Positions 18,818-27,006 are shown, numbered from the stretch's first letter. The stretch: DNA of 34,427 bases from Deltaproteobacteria bacterium (GCA_016209145.1 JACQWT010000298.1:1-34427); one strand, 5' to 3'. A program made the numbers and translations. Notes: generated from the sequence alone by a model not told the origin.

Positions 18818-20536
18818 TCAGTGGAGCGCCTCCTGCTCCGGGGCGCCGGCCCGGCGCACGTCACGCCGTTCGTAGATGCACCAGGAGAAGCCCCCGTCGA
18901 GCCGGACGCGGCCGCTCTCGGCGTAGCGCTGGGCGAACCGGCGGTCGTTGAAAAGTGCAATCGAGCCGGGCACGGACGGGTGCGCGCAGTCGTTCTCGGC
19001 CGAGACGAGCAGGAAGTAGCGCGGCGCGCGCTCGAAGAAGCGATTGCGGTAGCCGGCGCCGATCTTGCGCGTGTAGCCGCCCGGCTGCTGCGCGATCAAG
19101 GGATCGAGCAGGCCGAGCAGATCGAGCACCGGGAAGTCGGTGGCGTAGCCGATGTAGCCGATGTCCCCCATGGCGATCGTTCCCGGCTCGCCCTTGTCCA
19201 GGAGCAGCCGCGCCGTCCCGCCCGCGGCGCGGTCCCAGAACGCCTTCTCCCGGCGCACGATGCGGATCCGGTCCTCGCGCATGATGGACGCTCGCTGGTA
19301 GACGGCCAGAAGCGCGAAGAGGAACAGCGCGACGTTCGCCACCCGCCGGCGCTGCTCGACCAGAGAACGCACGCCGTGGCAGACGAGCAGGAAGAGGAAC
19401 TGCTCGAGCGGGACCACGAAGCGGAACAGGGGCATCCAGTCGCCGCCGACGAGCACGATGTAGATCCCGCCGAGCAAGGCAATGGCGGCGTAGGCCAGAA
19501 GCTCGCGCTGGCGCCAGACGAGCCCCGCCGCGAGCCCGCCCAAGGCGAGGTAGAGCACCGGCCCGGCGTGGGTGAGGTAGTCGCTGAGGTACTGCCAGCC
19601 CCCGCGGATCTGCTGGTCGAGATCGCCCGTCTTCGCCACGAAGGTGTTCGGCAGCCACGCTCCGTAGTACCAGCGCCGCCAGCACAGGTGCGCGCCCAAC
19701 GGCCCGAGGAAGAGGGCGGCGCGCAGCACGTTGCGCGGTTCGAACATGCGGCGGGGCACGAACAGGAGACGGAGCCCGCCCAGGGCGAGCATGAGCACGC
19801 CGAGGTACAGGGGCGCCTCCGGCCGGGTCAACCCCGCCAGCGCGAAGACCAGGCCCGACCAGGGAAAGCGCGCGCCCCGATCCTCCTCCCGATGGAAGAG
19901 CAGCGTGCCGCCGAGGACGAGGCACGTGAACAGCGGCGCCTCCATGCCGAAGACCGCGTAGCCGGCGAAGGCGCCGGTGCTGGCCAGCAGCCAGGTGGCG
20001 ACGCAGGGCACGGCCCCGAGCGGCCGCAGCCGCGCCGCGAGCGCGTAGGTCAAGGCCATCGCGCCGATGGCGGCGATGGCGCCCAGCTCCTTGGCGAGCG
20101 GCTCGGGATCGAGGCCGAGCTTGATTCCCCCGGACAGGAGCAGCGTCCAGAGGAAGTTGGTGTAGCCCTCGACGCGCTCGCCGGGGTTGTAGACGAGCCC
20201 GAGGCCGCGGGCGAGGTTGCGGGCGTAGCGGAAGGAGATGAAGGCGTCGTCGACGGTGTAGGCCCGCACCCGCCACATGTGGCCGAGCGCGATGGCCGCG
20301 GGCAGCAGCAGCCCGAGGAACTTGTGCGTGAGCGGATCGAGCGGCGCGCCCGCGAGCCACTCGCGCACCGTGCTCGCGTACGGCCGCTCCGGGGCCGGCC
20401 CGTCCCCTGAGCCATCACCCTCGACCTCGCCGCCGTTCGCCCCAAGCTCGTCGGCGACCCGCTCCGGGCGCGGGCCGGCCTGCCCCAGCCTGCTCGCGCC
20501 GTCTCGCCTCTTGCCGCCGTCGTCTCGGACGCTCAT
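18818..20536 (-). CDS. Polytopic GT-C-type glycosyltransferase, AftB-like
   Basis: A 572-residue inner-membrane protein with about 10-12 hydrophobic segments after a charged 50-residue cytoplasmic N-terminus. The first loop carries YTVDDAFISFRYARNLARG and NPGERVEGYTNFLWTLLL, the acidic-motif arrangement of GT-C enzymes that use polyprenyl-phosphate sugars. The closest family I know with this exact wording is AftB, the terminal arabinofuranosyltransferase of mycobacteria, and its uncharacterised homologues in other phyla. The C-terminal soluble part (about 430-572) includes AMGDIGYIGYATDFPVLDLL and ends CIYERRD. It probably glycosylates an envelope polymer or lipid; donor and acceptor are unknown. 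The ATG at 20536 has GGAG 5 nt upstream. It ends 8 nt from the convergent ftsH stop and looks intact. Confidence 0.8.
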   Translation of the reverse strand: MSVRDDGGKRRDGASRLGQAGPRPERVADELGANGGEVEGDGSGDGPAPERPYASTVREWLAGAPLDPLTHKFLGLLLPAAIALGHMWRVRAYTVDDAFISFRYARNLARGLGLVYNPGERVEGYTNFLWTLLLSGGIKLGLDPEPLAKELGAIAAIGAMALTYALAARLRPLGAVPCVATWLLASTGAFAGYAVFGMEAPLFTCLVLGGTLLFHREEDRGARFPWSGLVFALAGLTRPEAPLYLGVLMLALGGLRLLFVPRRMFEPRNVLRAALFLGPLGAHLCWRRWYYGAWLPNTFVAKTGDLDQQIRGGWQYLSDYLTHAGPVLYLALGGLAAGLVWRQRELLAYAAIALLGGIYIVLVGGDWMPLFRFVVPLEQFLFLLVCHGVRSLVEQRRRVANVALFLFALLAVYQRASIMREDRIRIVRREKAFWDRAAGGTARLLLDKGEPGTIAMGDIGYIGYATDFPVLDLLGLLDPLIAQQPGGYTRKIGAGYRNRFFERAPRYFLLVSAENDCAHPSVPGSIALFNDRRFAQRYAESGRVRLDGGFSWCIYERRDVRRAGAPEQEALH

Positions 20537-20697
20537 GTTGCTCCAGGGCTAGCGCCGCCCGGCCGAAGTCTACGAGGCTGTCGGGAAAAGCGGAACTCCT
20601 GAGCACTGGCCTCTGGGAACTTCCCCAGGCCGACCTCTGCGACCCCGCCGCCCGTGCGCGGCGGCGCGCGGTGGCCGTGTGCTTCACGGGCCGGGGC

Positions 20698-20739
20698 TTG
20701 TTCAAATCTACTTCTTAGGCTACTATTGGATCATGATCC
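20698..20739 (+). promoter_or_regulatory. Sigma-70-like promoter and palindromic operator of the toxin-antitoxin operon
   Basis: TTGTTC (20698-20703), a 17-nt spacer, and TACTAT (20721-20726) form the best promoter in the window, in an unusually AT-rich patch. The ATG follows 6 nt after the -10, so the transcript would be leaderless. A perfect 12-bp palindrome, GGATCATGATCC (20728-20739), overlaps the start codon and predicted transcription start, the right position for autorepression by the antitoxin. Confidence 0.7.
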
Positions 20740-20978
20740 GGCTCAATATCCATCAGGCCAAGACGCACCTGTCAAGGTACCTGCCGCGCATCCAGGCCGG
20801 GGAAACCATCCTGCTCTGCAAGCGGAACGTCCCCATCGCCGAGATCCGACCTCTGCCGGCGGAGCCCACGGAGCCTCGGCCGCTCGGGCTGTGCAAGGGC
20901 ATGTTCGAGGTGCCGCCGAGCTTCTTCGACCCGCTCGACGAGGAGCTGCTCGACCTCTTCGAAGGCAAGTCACCGTGA
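20733..20978 (+). CDS. Phd/YefM-family antitoxin
   Basis: An 81-residue antitoxin. MIRLNIHQAKTHLSRYLPRI followed by QAGETILLCKRNVPIAEIRP is the Phd/YefM DNA-binding half. The C-terminal tail, with MFEVPPSFFDPLDEELLDLF, is the acidic segment that wraps around a PIN toxin; this tail type is usual beside VapC-like toxins. It should repress its own promoter and block the toxin's active site. ATG 20733 is chosen because family homology starts there and the promoter -10 ends 6 nt before; longer frames upstream would cross the promoter. The stop overlaps the toxin GTG (GTGA), giving tight coupling and excess antitoxin. A second, unrelated Phd/YefM gene is cut by the left window edge. Confidence 0.92.
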   Translation: MIRLNIHQAKTHLSRYLPRIQAGETILLCKRNVPIAEIRPLPAEPTEPRPLGLCKGMFEVPPSFFDPLDEELLDLFEGKSP

Positions 20979-21361
20979 AGGCGCTGCTCGACACCTGCAC
21001 GTTCCTCTGGGCGACGCTCGACGACCCGAAGCTCTCCGCGTGCGCCAGGGATGTTCTCCGCGATCCGACGAACGAGATCTACCTGAGCGCCGTGTCCGCC
21101 TGGGAGATGGCGGCCAAGTACCGCGCCGGTCGGCTGCCGCTGCCGGAGCCGCCGCACCGGTTCGTGCCCAAGTACCGCGAGCTGCTCCGGGTGCGCCCGC
21201 TGGATCTGGCGGAAGGCGCCGCGCTCCGGGCGTCGCAGCTCCCGGACATCCATCGGGACCCGTTCGACCGGATGCTCGTCTGCCAGGCCCTGGTACACGG
21301 CCTGACCCTGCTCACGCCGGACCCGTCCATCGCACGCTACCCCGTGCTGGTGTGCTGGTAG
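20975..21361 (+). CDS. PIN-domain ribonuclease toxin (VapC-like)
   Basis: A 128-residue PIN-domain nuclease, the toxin partner of the overlapping antitoxin gene. The four acidic active-site residues are visible: D6 (LLDTCTFLW), E44 (SAVSAWEMA), D98 (DPFDRML) and D116 (LTPDPSIARY). These bind Mg or Mn and cut RNA; VapC toxins often target tRNA or rRNA, but the target of this one cannot be told from sequence. SAxSAWEhAxKxxxGRLxLP is the wording of the subgroup that pairs with Phd/YefM antitoxins. The start is the GTG at 20975 inside the antitoxin stop. The operon ends here; the next gene lies 100 nt on and is not related. Confidence 0.92.
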   Translation: MKALLDTCTFLWATLDDPKLSACARDVLRDPTNEIYLSAVSAWEMAAKYRAGRLPLPEPPHRFVPKYRELLRVRPLDLAEGAALRASQLPDIHRDPFDRMLVCQALVHGLTLLTPDPSIARYPVLVCW

Positions 21362-21460
21362 TCGCAGTACTCCCGCCGTTGTACCGCCTTCCGGCCAAGA
21401 GCGCTTTCTCCCGACCGGCCCGCTAGCTCTACCTGGCCGGTTTGGGGCACACTCCCCCGC

Positions 21461-22240
21461 ATGCTCCTTTTCGGCCACCGCGGGGCCGCGGCCGAGCGGC
21501 CGGAGAACACCTTGCCCGCCTTCGAGCGCGCGATCGAGGCCGGTGCCGACGTGCTCGAAACCGACGTGCACGCCACCGCCGACGGGCACATCGTCGTCTC
21601 GCACGACGAGACGGGCGAACGCATGGCCGGCGTGGCGGCCGAGATCCGCGGCTCCACGCTGGCCGAGGTGCGGCGCTGGGACGCCGGCTGGGGCTTTCTC
21701 GCGGCCGATGGCCGCCGGCCCTTCGCGGGTGCGGGCTACCGCATCCCGACGCTGGAGGAGCTGCTCTGCGCCTTCCCCACCGCGCGCTTCAACGTGGACA
21801 TCAAGCAGGAGCGGCCCCCCATTGCCGCCGCCGTGGTCGAGCTCCTGCGGCGAGAGCGCGCCGAGGAGCGCGTGACCTTGGCGAGCTTCTCGATCCGCAC
21901 CATGCGTCAGGTGCGCGCCCTCGGCTACCGTGGGCAGACGGCGCTTGCCCAGCGCGAGCTCGTCTACCTGCTCGGTCTGCCCGCGGCGGCGTGGCGCTTG
22001 TTCGGGTTTGCCGGCGACCGCGTCCAGGTGCCGGTGCGCCACGGCCCCGTGCGCTTCGCCTCGCGCCGGTTCGTCGCCAAGTGCCATGCGCTCGGCCTGG
22101 CGGTGGACTTCTGGACGATCGACGACCCGTCCGAGGCCGAGGGGCTTCTCAATCTCGGGGCCGACGGCATCATGAGCGACGATCCGGCGCGGTTGGCGCC
22201 GCTGTTCGAGCGAAGGCGGTGCGTCACGGCAGCAGCTTGA
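21461..22240 (+). CDS. Glycerophosphodiester phosphodiesterase
   Basis: A 259-residue cytoplasmic GDPD-family enzyme that hydrolyses glycerophosphodiesters to glycerol-3-phosphate and an alcohol. It shows the metal and catalytic residues FGHRGAA (H6, R7), ENTLPAF, LETDVH (E33, D35) and VSHDE (H48), then the later strands FNVDIKQE and AVDFWTIDDPSEAEGLLNLG with GADGIMSDDP at the C-terminus. No signal peptide is visible, so it is probably of the cytosolic UgpQ type and not periplasmic GlpQ. No Shine-Dalgarno precedes the ATG; CACACT 7 nt upstream is a weak -10 candidate. It converges with the nitrilase-family gene, overlapping its end by 17 nt. It appears complete. Confidence 0.9.
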   Translation: MLLFGHRGAAAERPENTLPAFERAIEAGADVLETDVHATADGHIVVSHDETGERMAGVAAEIRGSTLAEVRRWDAGWGFLAADGRRPFAGAGYRIPTLEELLCAFPTARFNVDIKQERPPIAAAVVELLRRERAEERVTLASFSIRTMRQVRALGYRGQTALAQRELVYLLGLPAAAWRLFGFAGDRVQVPVRHGPVRFASRRFVAKCHALGLAVDFWTIDDPSEAEGLLNLGADGIMSDDPARLAPLFERRRCVTAAA

Positions 22241-22944
22241 CCATGTCCTCGTACGTCTCGGGGCGGCGGTCGCGGTAGAACTGCCAGACGCGACGCACTT
22301 CCTCGATCAGGTCGAGGTCGCATTCGGCCGCCACGACCTCGTCCCGGTCCTCGCTGCCGACGGCGAGCAGGTTGCCGCGCGGATCGCAGACATAGCTCGT
22401 GCCGTAGAACTTGCCGATGTTCCAGGGCTGCTCCACGCCGATGCGGTTCGAGGCGGCCATGAAGTAGCCGTTGGCCACGGCGTGCGCGGGCTGCTCGAGT
22501 TTCCACAGATACTGGGACAGGCCGGCCACGGTGGCCGAGGGGTTGAAGACCACCTCGGCGCCGTGCAGGCCGAGCAGGCGCGCCCCCTCCGGGAAGTGCC
22601 GGTCGTAGCAGATGTAGACAGCCACCTTGCCGTAGCGCGTCTCGAACACCGGGTAGCCCAGGTTCCCGGGCTTGAAGAAGTACTTCTCCCAGAAGCCGCT
22701 CGTGTGCGGGATGTGCTGCTTGCGGTACTTGCCGAGGTAGGTGCCGTCGGCGTCGATGACGGCGGCGCTGTTGTAGTAGACGCCGACCATCTCGCGCTCG
22801 TACAGGGGCACGACCATGACCATCGCGTGCTTGCGGGCCACCTGCTGCATGACCTCGGTGGTCGGTCCCCTCGGGGATGGGCAGCGACGGATCGTTGGCG
22901 GCGTCGGCCGCCTGGATGACGCCGACCTTGACCTTACGGCTCAT
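22224..22944 (-). pseudogene. Beta-ureidopropionase-like nitrilase-superfamily amidohydrolase, internally deleted and frameshifted
   Basis: Relatives hydrolyse N-carbamoyl-beta-alanine in reductive pyrimidine breakdown. The start at 22944 has a good GGAGGA and reads MSRKVKVGVIQAADAANDPS LPIP. About 22870 it loses frame, and GPTTEVMQQVARKHAMVMVV continues one frame over. About 45 residues expected between, including the F-Q-E-I-F segment with the catalytic glutamate, are gone. The remaining triad members are present: the lysine in GKYRKQHIP and the cysteine in VYICYDRHFPEG. The C-terminal part (NPSATVAGLSQYLWKLEQPA, NIGKFYGTSY) is full and well conserved. As written, it cannot be active. It is divergent from mmsA, which acts later in the same pathway. 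Confidence 0.85.
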
Positions 22945-23144
22945 GGGCTTCTCCTCCTGGTGGGTGGTGTCGCGTACCAGATCTCAGCGCTGCGTCATGC
23001 GGGATTGGCGGCGCGGATGCAAGGGGGGTGGAAAGGGATCGGAGGCCTTCCCTCGCCATCGGGATACGGTGTAGGCTCCGCCGTCTCGCGCGCATGAATC
23101 GGATGGCGCGCTCGTCACGGTGCCCGGCGCCGGCGGAGGTCCAG
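22945..23144. promoter_or_regulatory. Divergent intergenic region between the amidohydrolase and mmsA
   Basis: 200 nt separate the two start codons. The minus-strand gene has AGGAGGAG 7 nt before its ATG, and the plus-strand gene has GGAGG 6 nt before ATG 23145, so both use ordinary ribosome-binding sites. I see no clear -35/-10 pair or strong operator palindrome. A shared control region is likely from layout alone. Confidence 0.4.
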
Positions 23145-24659
23145 ATGGTAGCAAGAACCGTAAGCTCTCTCGTGCCCCTCTACTCCCCACGCGGCTACGA
23201 GTTCGCACCGTACGCCGCGGCGCGCAATTGGATCGGTGGCGAGTGGCGCAACGCGTCCACCGGGGAGACGATGGATGTGGAGAATCCGCGCTACGGCCGG
23301 CCCATGGGCAAGGTCGTGGTTTCTCCCGGAGCGGACGTGGACGTTGCCGTGCGCGCGGCCAAGGCGGCGCTGCCCAAGTGGCGCCACGTGCCCCTGCGCG
23401 AGCGCGCCCAGGTGATGTATCGGCTCAAGAGCATCCTCGAGCGCGACATGGAGGAGATGTGCTGGCTCTTGTCGGCCGAGAACGGCAAGACGTACGTCGA
23501 GGCACAGGGCGACGTTGGCAAGGCCATCGAGTGCGTCGAGTTCGCGGCGGCGCTGGCGATGAGCGCGGCGGGCGGACAGATCGACGTAAGCCGTGGCGTC
23601 AACTGCCGGCTCACGCACGAGCCTCTCGGCATCGTGGCGGGAATCACCCCCTTCAACTTCCCGGTGATGGTGCCGTTGTGGATGATCCCCAACGCGCTCA
23701 TGGGCGGCAACGCCTTCATCCTGAAGCCCTCGTCCTTGGTTCCCTACGGCGGGATGCGCTTGGCCGCGGCGATCGAGGAGGCTGGCCTGCCCGAGGGGAT
23801 CTTCAACGTGGTCTACGGCCGGCGCGACGCGGTGAGCGCCATCGTCGACCATCCTGAGATCTCGGCCGTCGGCTTCGTGGGCTCGACGCCCGTGGCCAAG
23901 CACCTGTATGGCCGGGGCGCGACGCTCGGCAAGCGCATGCTCTGCCTGGGCTCGGCCAAGAACCACGCCATCGTGGTGCCCGACGCGGATCTGGAGCTCA
24001 CGGCCACGACGCTCGTGGCCTCGGCCTACGGGTGCGCCGGGCAGCGGTGCATGGCCGCGACGATCATGGTGGCGGTGGGGGACGTGCAGCCCATCATCGA
24101 CGAGATGGTCGTGCTCATGCGCAAGCTCGAGCTCGGCAAGGACATGGGTCCGATCATCACCAAGGAGGACGCGAAGCGTATCGTGGGCTACATCGACCAG
24201 GCCGAGAGCATGGGAGCGAAGATCCTGGCCGATGGTCGCGGCGCCAAGGTCGCGGGCTGCCCGGGCAACTGGGTCGGCCCGACGCTCATCGACCACGTGA
24301 CCCCCGAGATGCCTGCCTCGCACGAGGAGATCTTCGGCCCCGTCTTCTGCATCATGCATGCGAAGACACTCGACGAGGCGATCGATCTGGCCAACAGCAG
24401 TCCCTATGGCAACGGCGGCGCCGTCTTCACGCAGAGCGGGGAGGTGGCCCGCCACGTCGCCGAGCGGCTCGACGTGGGCATGTTCGGCGTCAACATCGGC
24501 ATCCCGGTGCCGCGCGAGCCGTTCGCCTTCGGCGGCTGGAAGGACAGCGGTTTTGGCTGCCTCGACATCACCGGCATGGACGGCTTTCACTTCTGGACGC
24601 GAGCGAAGAAGACGACCGAGAAGTGGGCACACCAGACCGGCGGATCGTGGATGTCCTGA
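23145..24659 (+). CDS. mmsA: CoA-acylating methylmalonate/malonate-semialdehyde dehydrogenase
   Basis: A 504-residue aldehyde dehydrogenase that oxidises methylmalonate semialdehyde (valine breakdown) or malonate semialdehyde (beta-alanine and pyrimidine breakdown) to propionyl- or acetyl-CoA with NAD and CoA. Family marks are ITPFNFPVMVPLWMIP, FVGSTPVAKHLY, the catalytic cysteine C302 in AGQRCMA, and KNH (272-274) where most aldehyde dehydrogenases have the general-base glutamate; its loss is typical of this CoA-dependent branch. HEEIFGPV and FGGWKDSGFG complete the fold. ATG 23145 is chosen because GGAGG precedes it by 6 nt; upstream in-frame ATGs at 23094 and 23103 lack one. It sits head-to-head with a beta-ureidopropionase-like gene, favouring a role in beta-alanine/pyrimidine catabolism. 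It looks intact. Confidence 0.93.
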   Translation: MVARTVSSLVPLYSPRGYEFAPYAAARNWIGGEWRNASTGETMDVENPRYGRPMGKVVVSPGADVDVAVRAAKAALPKWRHVPLRERAQVMYRLKSILERDMEEMCWLLSAENGKTYVEAQGDVGKAIECVEFAAALAMSAAGGQIDVSRGVNCRLTHEPLGIVAGITPFNFPVMVPLWMIPNALMGGNAFILKPSSLVPYGGMRLAAAIEEAGLPEGIFNVVYGRRDAVSAIVDHPEISAVGFVGSTPVAKHLYGRGATLGKRMLCLGSAKNHAIVVPDADLELTATTLVASAYGCAGQRCMAATIMVAVGDVQPIIDEMVVLMRKLELGKDMGPIITKEDAKRIVGYIDQAESMGAKILADGRGAKVAGCPGNWVGPTLIDHVTPEMPASHEEIFGPVFCIMHAKTLDEAIDLANSSPYGNGGAVFTQSGEVARHVAERLDVGMFGVNIGIPVPREPFAFGGWKDSGFGCLDITGMDGFHFWTRAKKTTEKWAHQTGGSWMS

Positions 24660-24690
24660 TCGTACCCGCCTAGTATCCGTGCAGGGGCTC

Positions 24691-24731
24691 GCAATCGGTC
24701 GGCGGCCGAGGCGCCGCCGCCGTCGTTGCCA
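24691..24731 (+). repeat. Dispersed intergenic repeat, short copy
   Basis: The element GCAATCGGTCGGCGGCCGAG continues GCGCCGC and runs directly into GCCGTCGTTGCCA. The first 27 nt match 26554-26580 at 25 positions; the last 13 match 26684-26696 exactly and 30971-30983 in reverse. It lies between the mmsA stop and the convergent kinase stop (24798), a 138-nt gap with no gene. TCCGTGAACG at 24743-24752 recurs at 31101-31110. Confidence 0.65.
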
Positions 24732-24797
24732 TCGATTGAAGCTCCGTGAACGCCTACCCCGCCTCCGGCATGGGCGCGGCGCCGCATCCCGGAGGCA

Positions 24798-26540
24798 TCA
24801 GTACCCCCAGGGGCTGCCGCTCGTCGGCTTGGGGGCGGGCTTCGCGGCGGGGGGCGCCGACGCCACTGGCTTGGGCGGAGCCGGGCTCGCGGTCTGGCGC
24901 GCCGCGGCGGCCTTGACCGCCGCGGTGGCGCGCGCGGCCGCGGGCGGCACGCGGGCCGTGGACGGCGTGGCGGGCGACGCCGCGCTGGCGGAACCAGGCG
25001 CCGGCGCCGTCTCATTCGGGCGCCGAGAACGCGGGGGCGGCGGCACGGCCTCGCGCACCGGTTCGGCAGCCGCGGCCGTCGCCGTCGTGGCAGGCGCGGC
25101 CGGTGCCGGCGAAGTGGCCTTGGGCCGGCCGAGGAAGAAGCCCGTCACCCCCACGACCACGACCGCGGCCGCGGCCGCGACAAAGGCGAGCACGGCGGAC
25201 CGCCGCTTGGGGAAAGACGCCGTCTCGTCGCGCGCCACGCTTCCGAGCGTGCCTCCGGTCGCTTCCGGCCTGTCAGCCGCGTCCGACGCGGGCGCTCGCG
25301 GCGGCGGCTTCGCCCCGGCGGCCGCCAGCCCCGCCGGCCACGACGAAGACTCCGAGAGCGGCCCACTGTCGGGCGACCCCGACTCATCCCTGTCCACGGC
25401 CGGCAGCGGCCGCTCCCGGGTCGGGCCCTCGTACGTCCCGTCGTCCGCGATGGCCATCCCGGCCGGGCCTGGGCCGGAGCGCCTCCCCTCGGCCGGGCCG
25501 GCCTCGGGGTCCGCGTCCGAGACACCCGTGACCGTCACCAACGTCGCCGCGGGTGCGCTCTCCGGCTGCGGGACCGACAGCCCAGGGCTCGACCACGTCG
25601 ACGGACGCGGCACCGTCGTCAGCACGTCGCTGGGCAACTCTGAGACGGCTACGGCCAGGAAGGCCTCGGCCATCTCCTGGGCCGACTGGAAGCGCTCATC
25701 GGGATTGCGGGCCAGCGCCCGCTCGAAGAACGCGTCGACCGCACGCGGCAGCCCGAGCGCCCGTCCCGAGGGGGGAGGGACGACCTCCGTGCAGATCTTG
25801 ACGATGATGTCGCCGGCCGACTCCCCGTCGAAGGCCCGCTTCCCCGTCAGGCTGCGATACATGATGACGGCCAGCGACCACAGGTCGGAGCGCTGATCGA
25901 TGCTCTTGAAGCCCCGCGCCTGCTCGGGGCTCATGTAGTAAGGCGTGCCGAACACGTCCCCGGTCTTCGTGGCGTCGCTGCCGCCCGCGGCTTCCAGCGT
26001 CTTGGCGATACCGAAGTCGAGGATCCTGACCGCCTCGTCCCCGTCGTCGCTGCGGGCGAGGAAGATGTTCTGCGGCTTGAGGTCCCGGTGGACGATGCCC
26101 GCGCGATGGGCCACCTGCAGGGCCTTGGCCGCCTGCATGAAGATGGGCGTGGCCTCGCCCAGCGAGAGCCGGCCCTGCCGCTTGAGCCGGTCTTGCAGCT
26201 CCTCGCCCTCCAACAGCTCCATCACGATGTAGGGCGTATCGTCCTCGACACCGTGGTCGAAGATCTGCACCACGTAGGGCGAGCGCAGCCTGGCCGCGGC
26301 CTTGGCCTCGCGGTTGAAGCGCTCGCGCAGCGTGGCCGAGGCCGCCACCTGCGGGTGCATGAACTTGACCGCCACGGGCCGCTCCAGCACCTGGTCCCAG
26401 GCGACCCAGACCGAGCCCATGCCGCCCCGGGCGAGCAGGCGATCGAGGCGGTACTTGCTGGCGATGACTGCCCCAGCCCCGAGACCGCGCGCCGGGCTCT
26501 CGCGCGCTTCGCTACCTGGTGGCTGGTGGGGCATGGCCAT
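24798..26540 (-). CDS. Hanks-type Ser/Thr protein kinase with membrane anchor and Pro/Ala-rich tail
   Basis: A 580-residue PknB-like kinase. The domain (about 30-290) has ARGGMGSVWVAWD, K59 in VAVKFMHP, HRDLKPQN (151-158), DFG at 175-177, GTPYYMSPEQARG and DLWSLAVIMY. A low-complexity cytoplasmic linker (about 295-445) leads to one membrane helix (about 448-470, LAFVAAAAAVVVVGVTGFFLG). A roughly 110-residue Ala/Pro/Thr-rich external tail ends SGSPWGY. Unlike the kinase at 14219, its catalytic loop is canonical. No sensor domain is recognisable. The start may be ATG 26540 or ATG 26534; neither has a Shine-Dalgarno. It faces mmsA and stands alone. Confidence 0.9.
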   Translation of the reverse strand: MAMPHQPPGSEARESPARGLGAGAVIASKYRLDRLLARGGMGSVWVAWDQVLERPVAVKFMHPQVAASATLRERFNREAKAAARLRSPYVVQIFDHGVEDDTPYIVMELLEGEELQDRLKRQGRLSLGEATPIFMQAAKALQVAHRAGIVHRDLKPQNIFLARSDDGDEAVRILDFGIAKTLEAAGGSDATKTGDVFGTPYYMSPEQARGFKSIDQRSDLWSLAVIMYRSLTGKRAFDGESAGDIIVKICTEVVPPPSGRALGLPRAVDAFFERALARNPDERFQSAQEMAEAFLAVAVSELPSDVLTTVPRPSTWSSPGLSVPQPESAPAATLVTVTGVSDADPEAGPAEGRRSGPGPAGMAIADDGTYEGPTRERPLPAVDRDESGSPDSGPLSESSSWPAGLAAAGAKPPPRAPASDAADRPEATGGTLGSVARDETASFPKRRSAVLAFVAAAAAVVVVGVTGFFLGRPKATSPAPAAPATTATAAAAEPVREAVPPPPRSRRPNETAPAPGSASAASPATPSTARVPPAAARATAAVKAAAARQTASPAPPKPVASAPPAAKPAPKPTSGSPWGY

Positions 26541-26553
26541 AGGCTTTAAGCAA

Positions 26554-26696
26554 GCAATCGCCCGGCGGCCGAGGCGCCGCGCCGGCCGAGCGCGCCCGCA
26601 GCGCCGGGCCCGAGCGTACTCCCGTACGTGAGGGCCCGGCGCGAGGACGTAAGCTCATGCCGGCCCGCGCGGATGGATCGGCCGCCGTCGTTGCCA
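26554..26696 (+). repeat. Dispersed intergenic repeat, long copy with central hairpin
   Basis: This copy starts with the same 27-nt block as 24691-24717 (25 of 27 identical) and ends with GCCGTCGTTGCCA (26684-26696). About 100 nt are inserted between the two blocks. The insert holds the large hairpin at 26601-26642 and CGAGGACGTAAG (26642-26653), whose reverse complement occurs at 31068-31079. It fills most of the gap upstream of the kinase at 26540, so it could affect that gene's promoter. No gene is recognised between 26541 and 26778. Confidence 0.65.
26601..26642. repeat. Compound perfect palindrome in the dispersed repeat
   Basis: GCGCCGGGCCC (26601-26611) pairs perfectly with GGGCCCGGCGC (26632-26642). 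Within the loop, CGTAC (26615-26619) pairs with GTACG (26624-26628) around TCCC. The result is a long two-part stem. Being upstream of the kinase and downstream of the Cys-rich operon, it could act as a terminator for that operon, which is transcribed on the same strand. Confidence 0.7.
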
Positions 26697-26778
26697 ACGC
26701 CAGGTTCTCGCTTAGCGCGTATGTGGGGCATGGCCGGCCCAAGTGTAGCACGGATGCGGTGTGCGGCGCGCGCCGGCC

Positions 26779-27006
26779 TCAACAGCCGTCCTTGTTGCAC
26801 AGGCACGACAAGCCGCAGCTCACCGTCATCTGTCCCGGCGAAGCGCAGACCGCAGTGCACGAGTCGTTGCCGCAGTGGAGCTGCGCTCCCGTGCTCGACG
26901 GCGCGTCGGCAACGCTGAACCGGCACGGGCCCGAAGCCGAGCACTTGACGGCAGTGCCTCCACACCCGGCCTGCATTGGGTCGTTGCAGGTCACCTCGCA
27001 GGGGTA
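26779..27006 (-). pseudogene. Detached C-terminal end of the giant Cys-rich lipoprotein
   Basis: Past the TAA at 27007-27009 the same reading frame continues YPCEVTCNDPMQAGCGG and goes on with CSASGPCRFSVADAP, CGNDSCTAVCASPGQ and CGLSCLCNKDGC to a TGA at 26779. Cys spacing and style match the upstream protein: INCPAGFACKVSC occurs just before, and INCPA-stop-YPCEVTC repeats that wording with a stop where glycine would be. I take this as the natural C-terminus cut off by a nonsense codon. The end motif CGLSCLCNKDGC resembles the end of the small lipoprotein at 29693. Confidence 0.75.
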
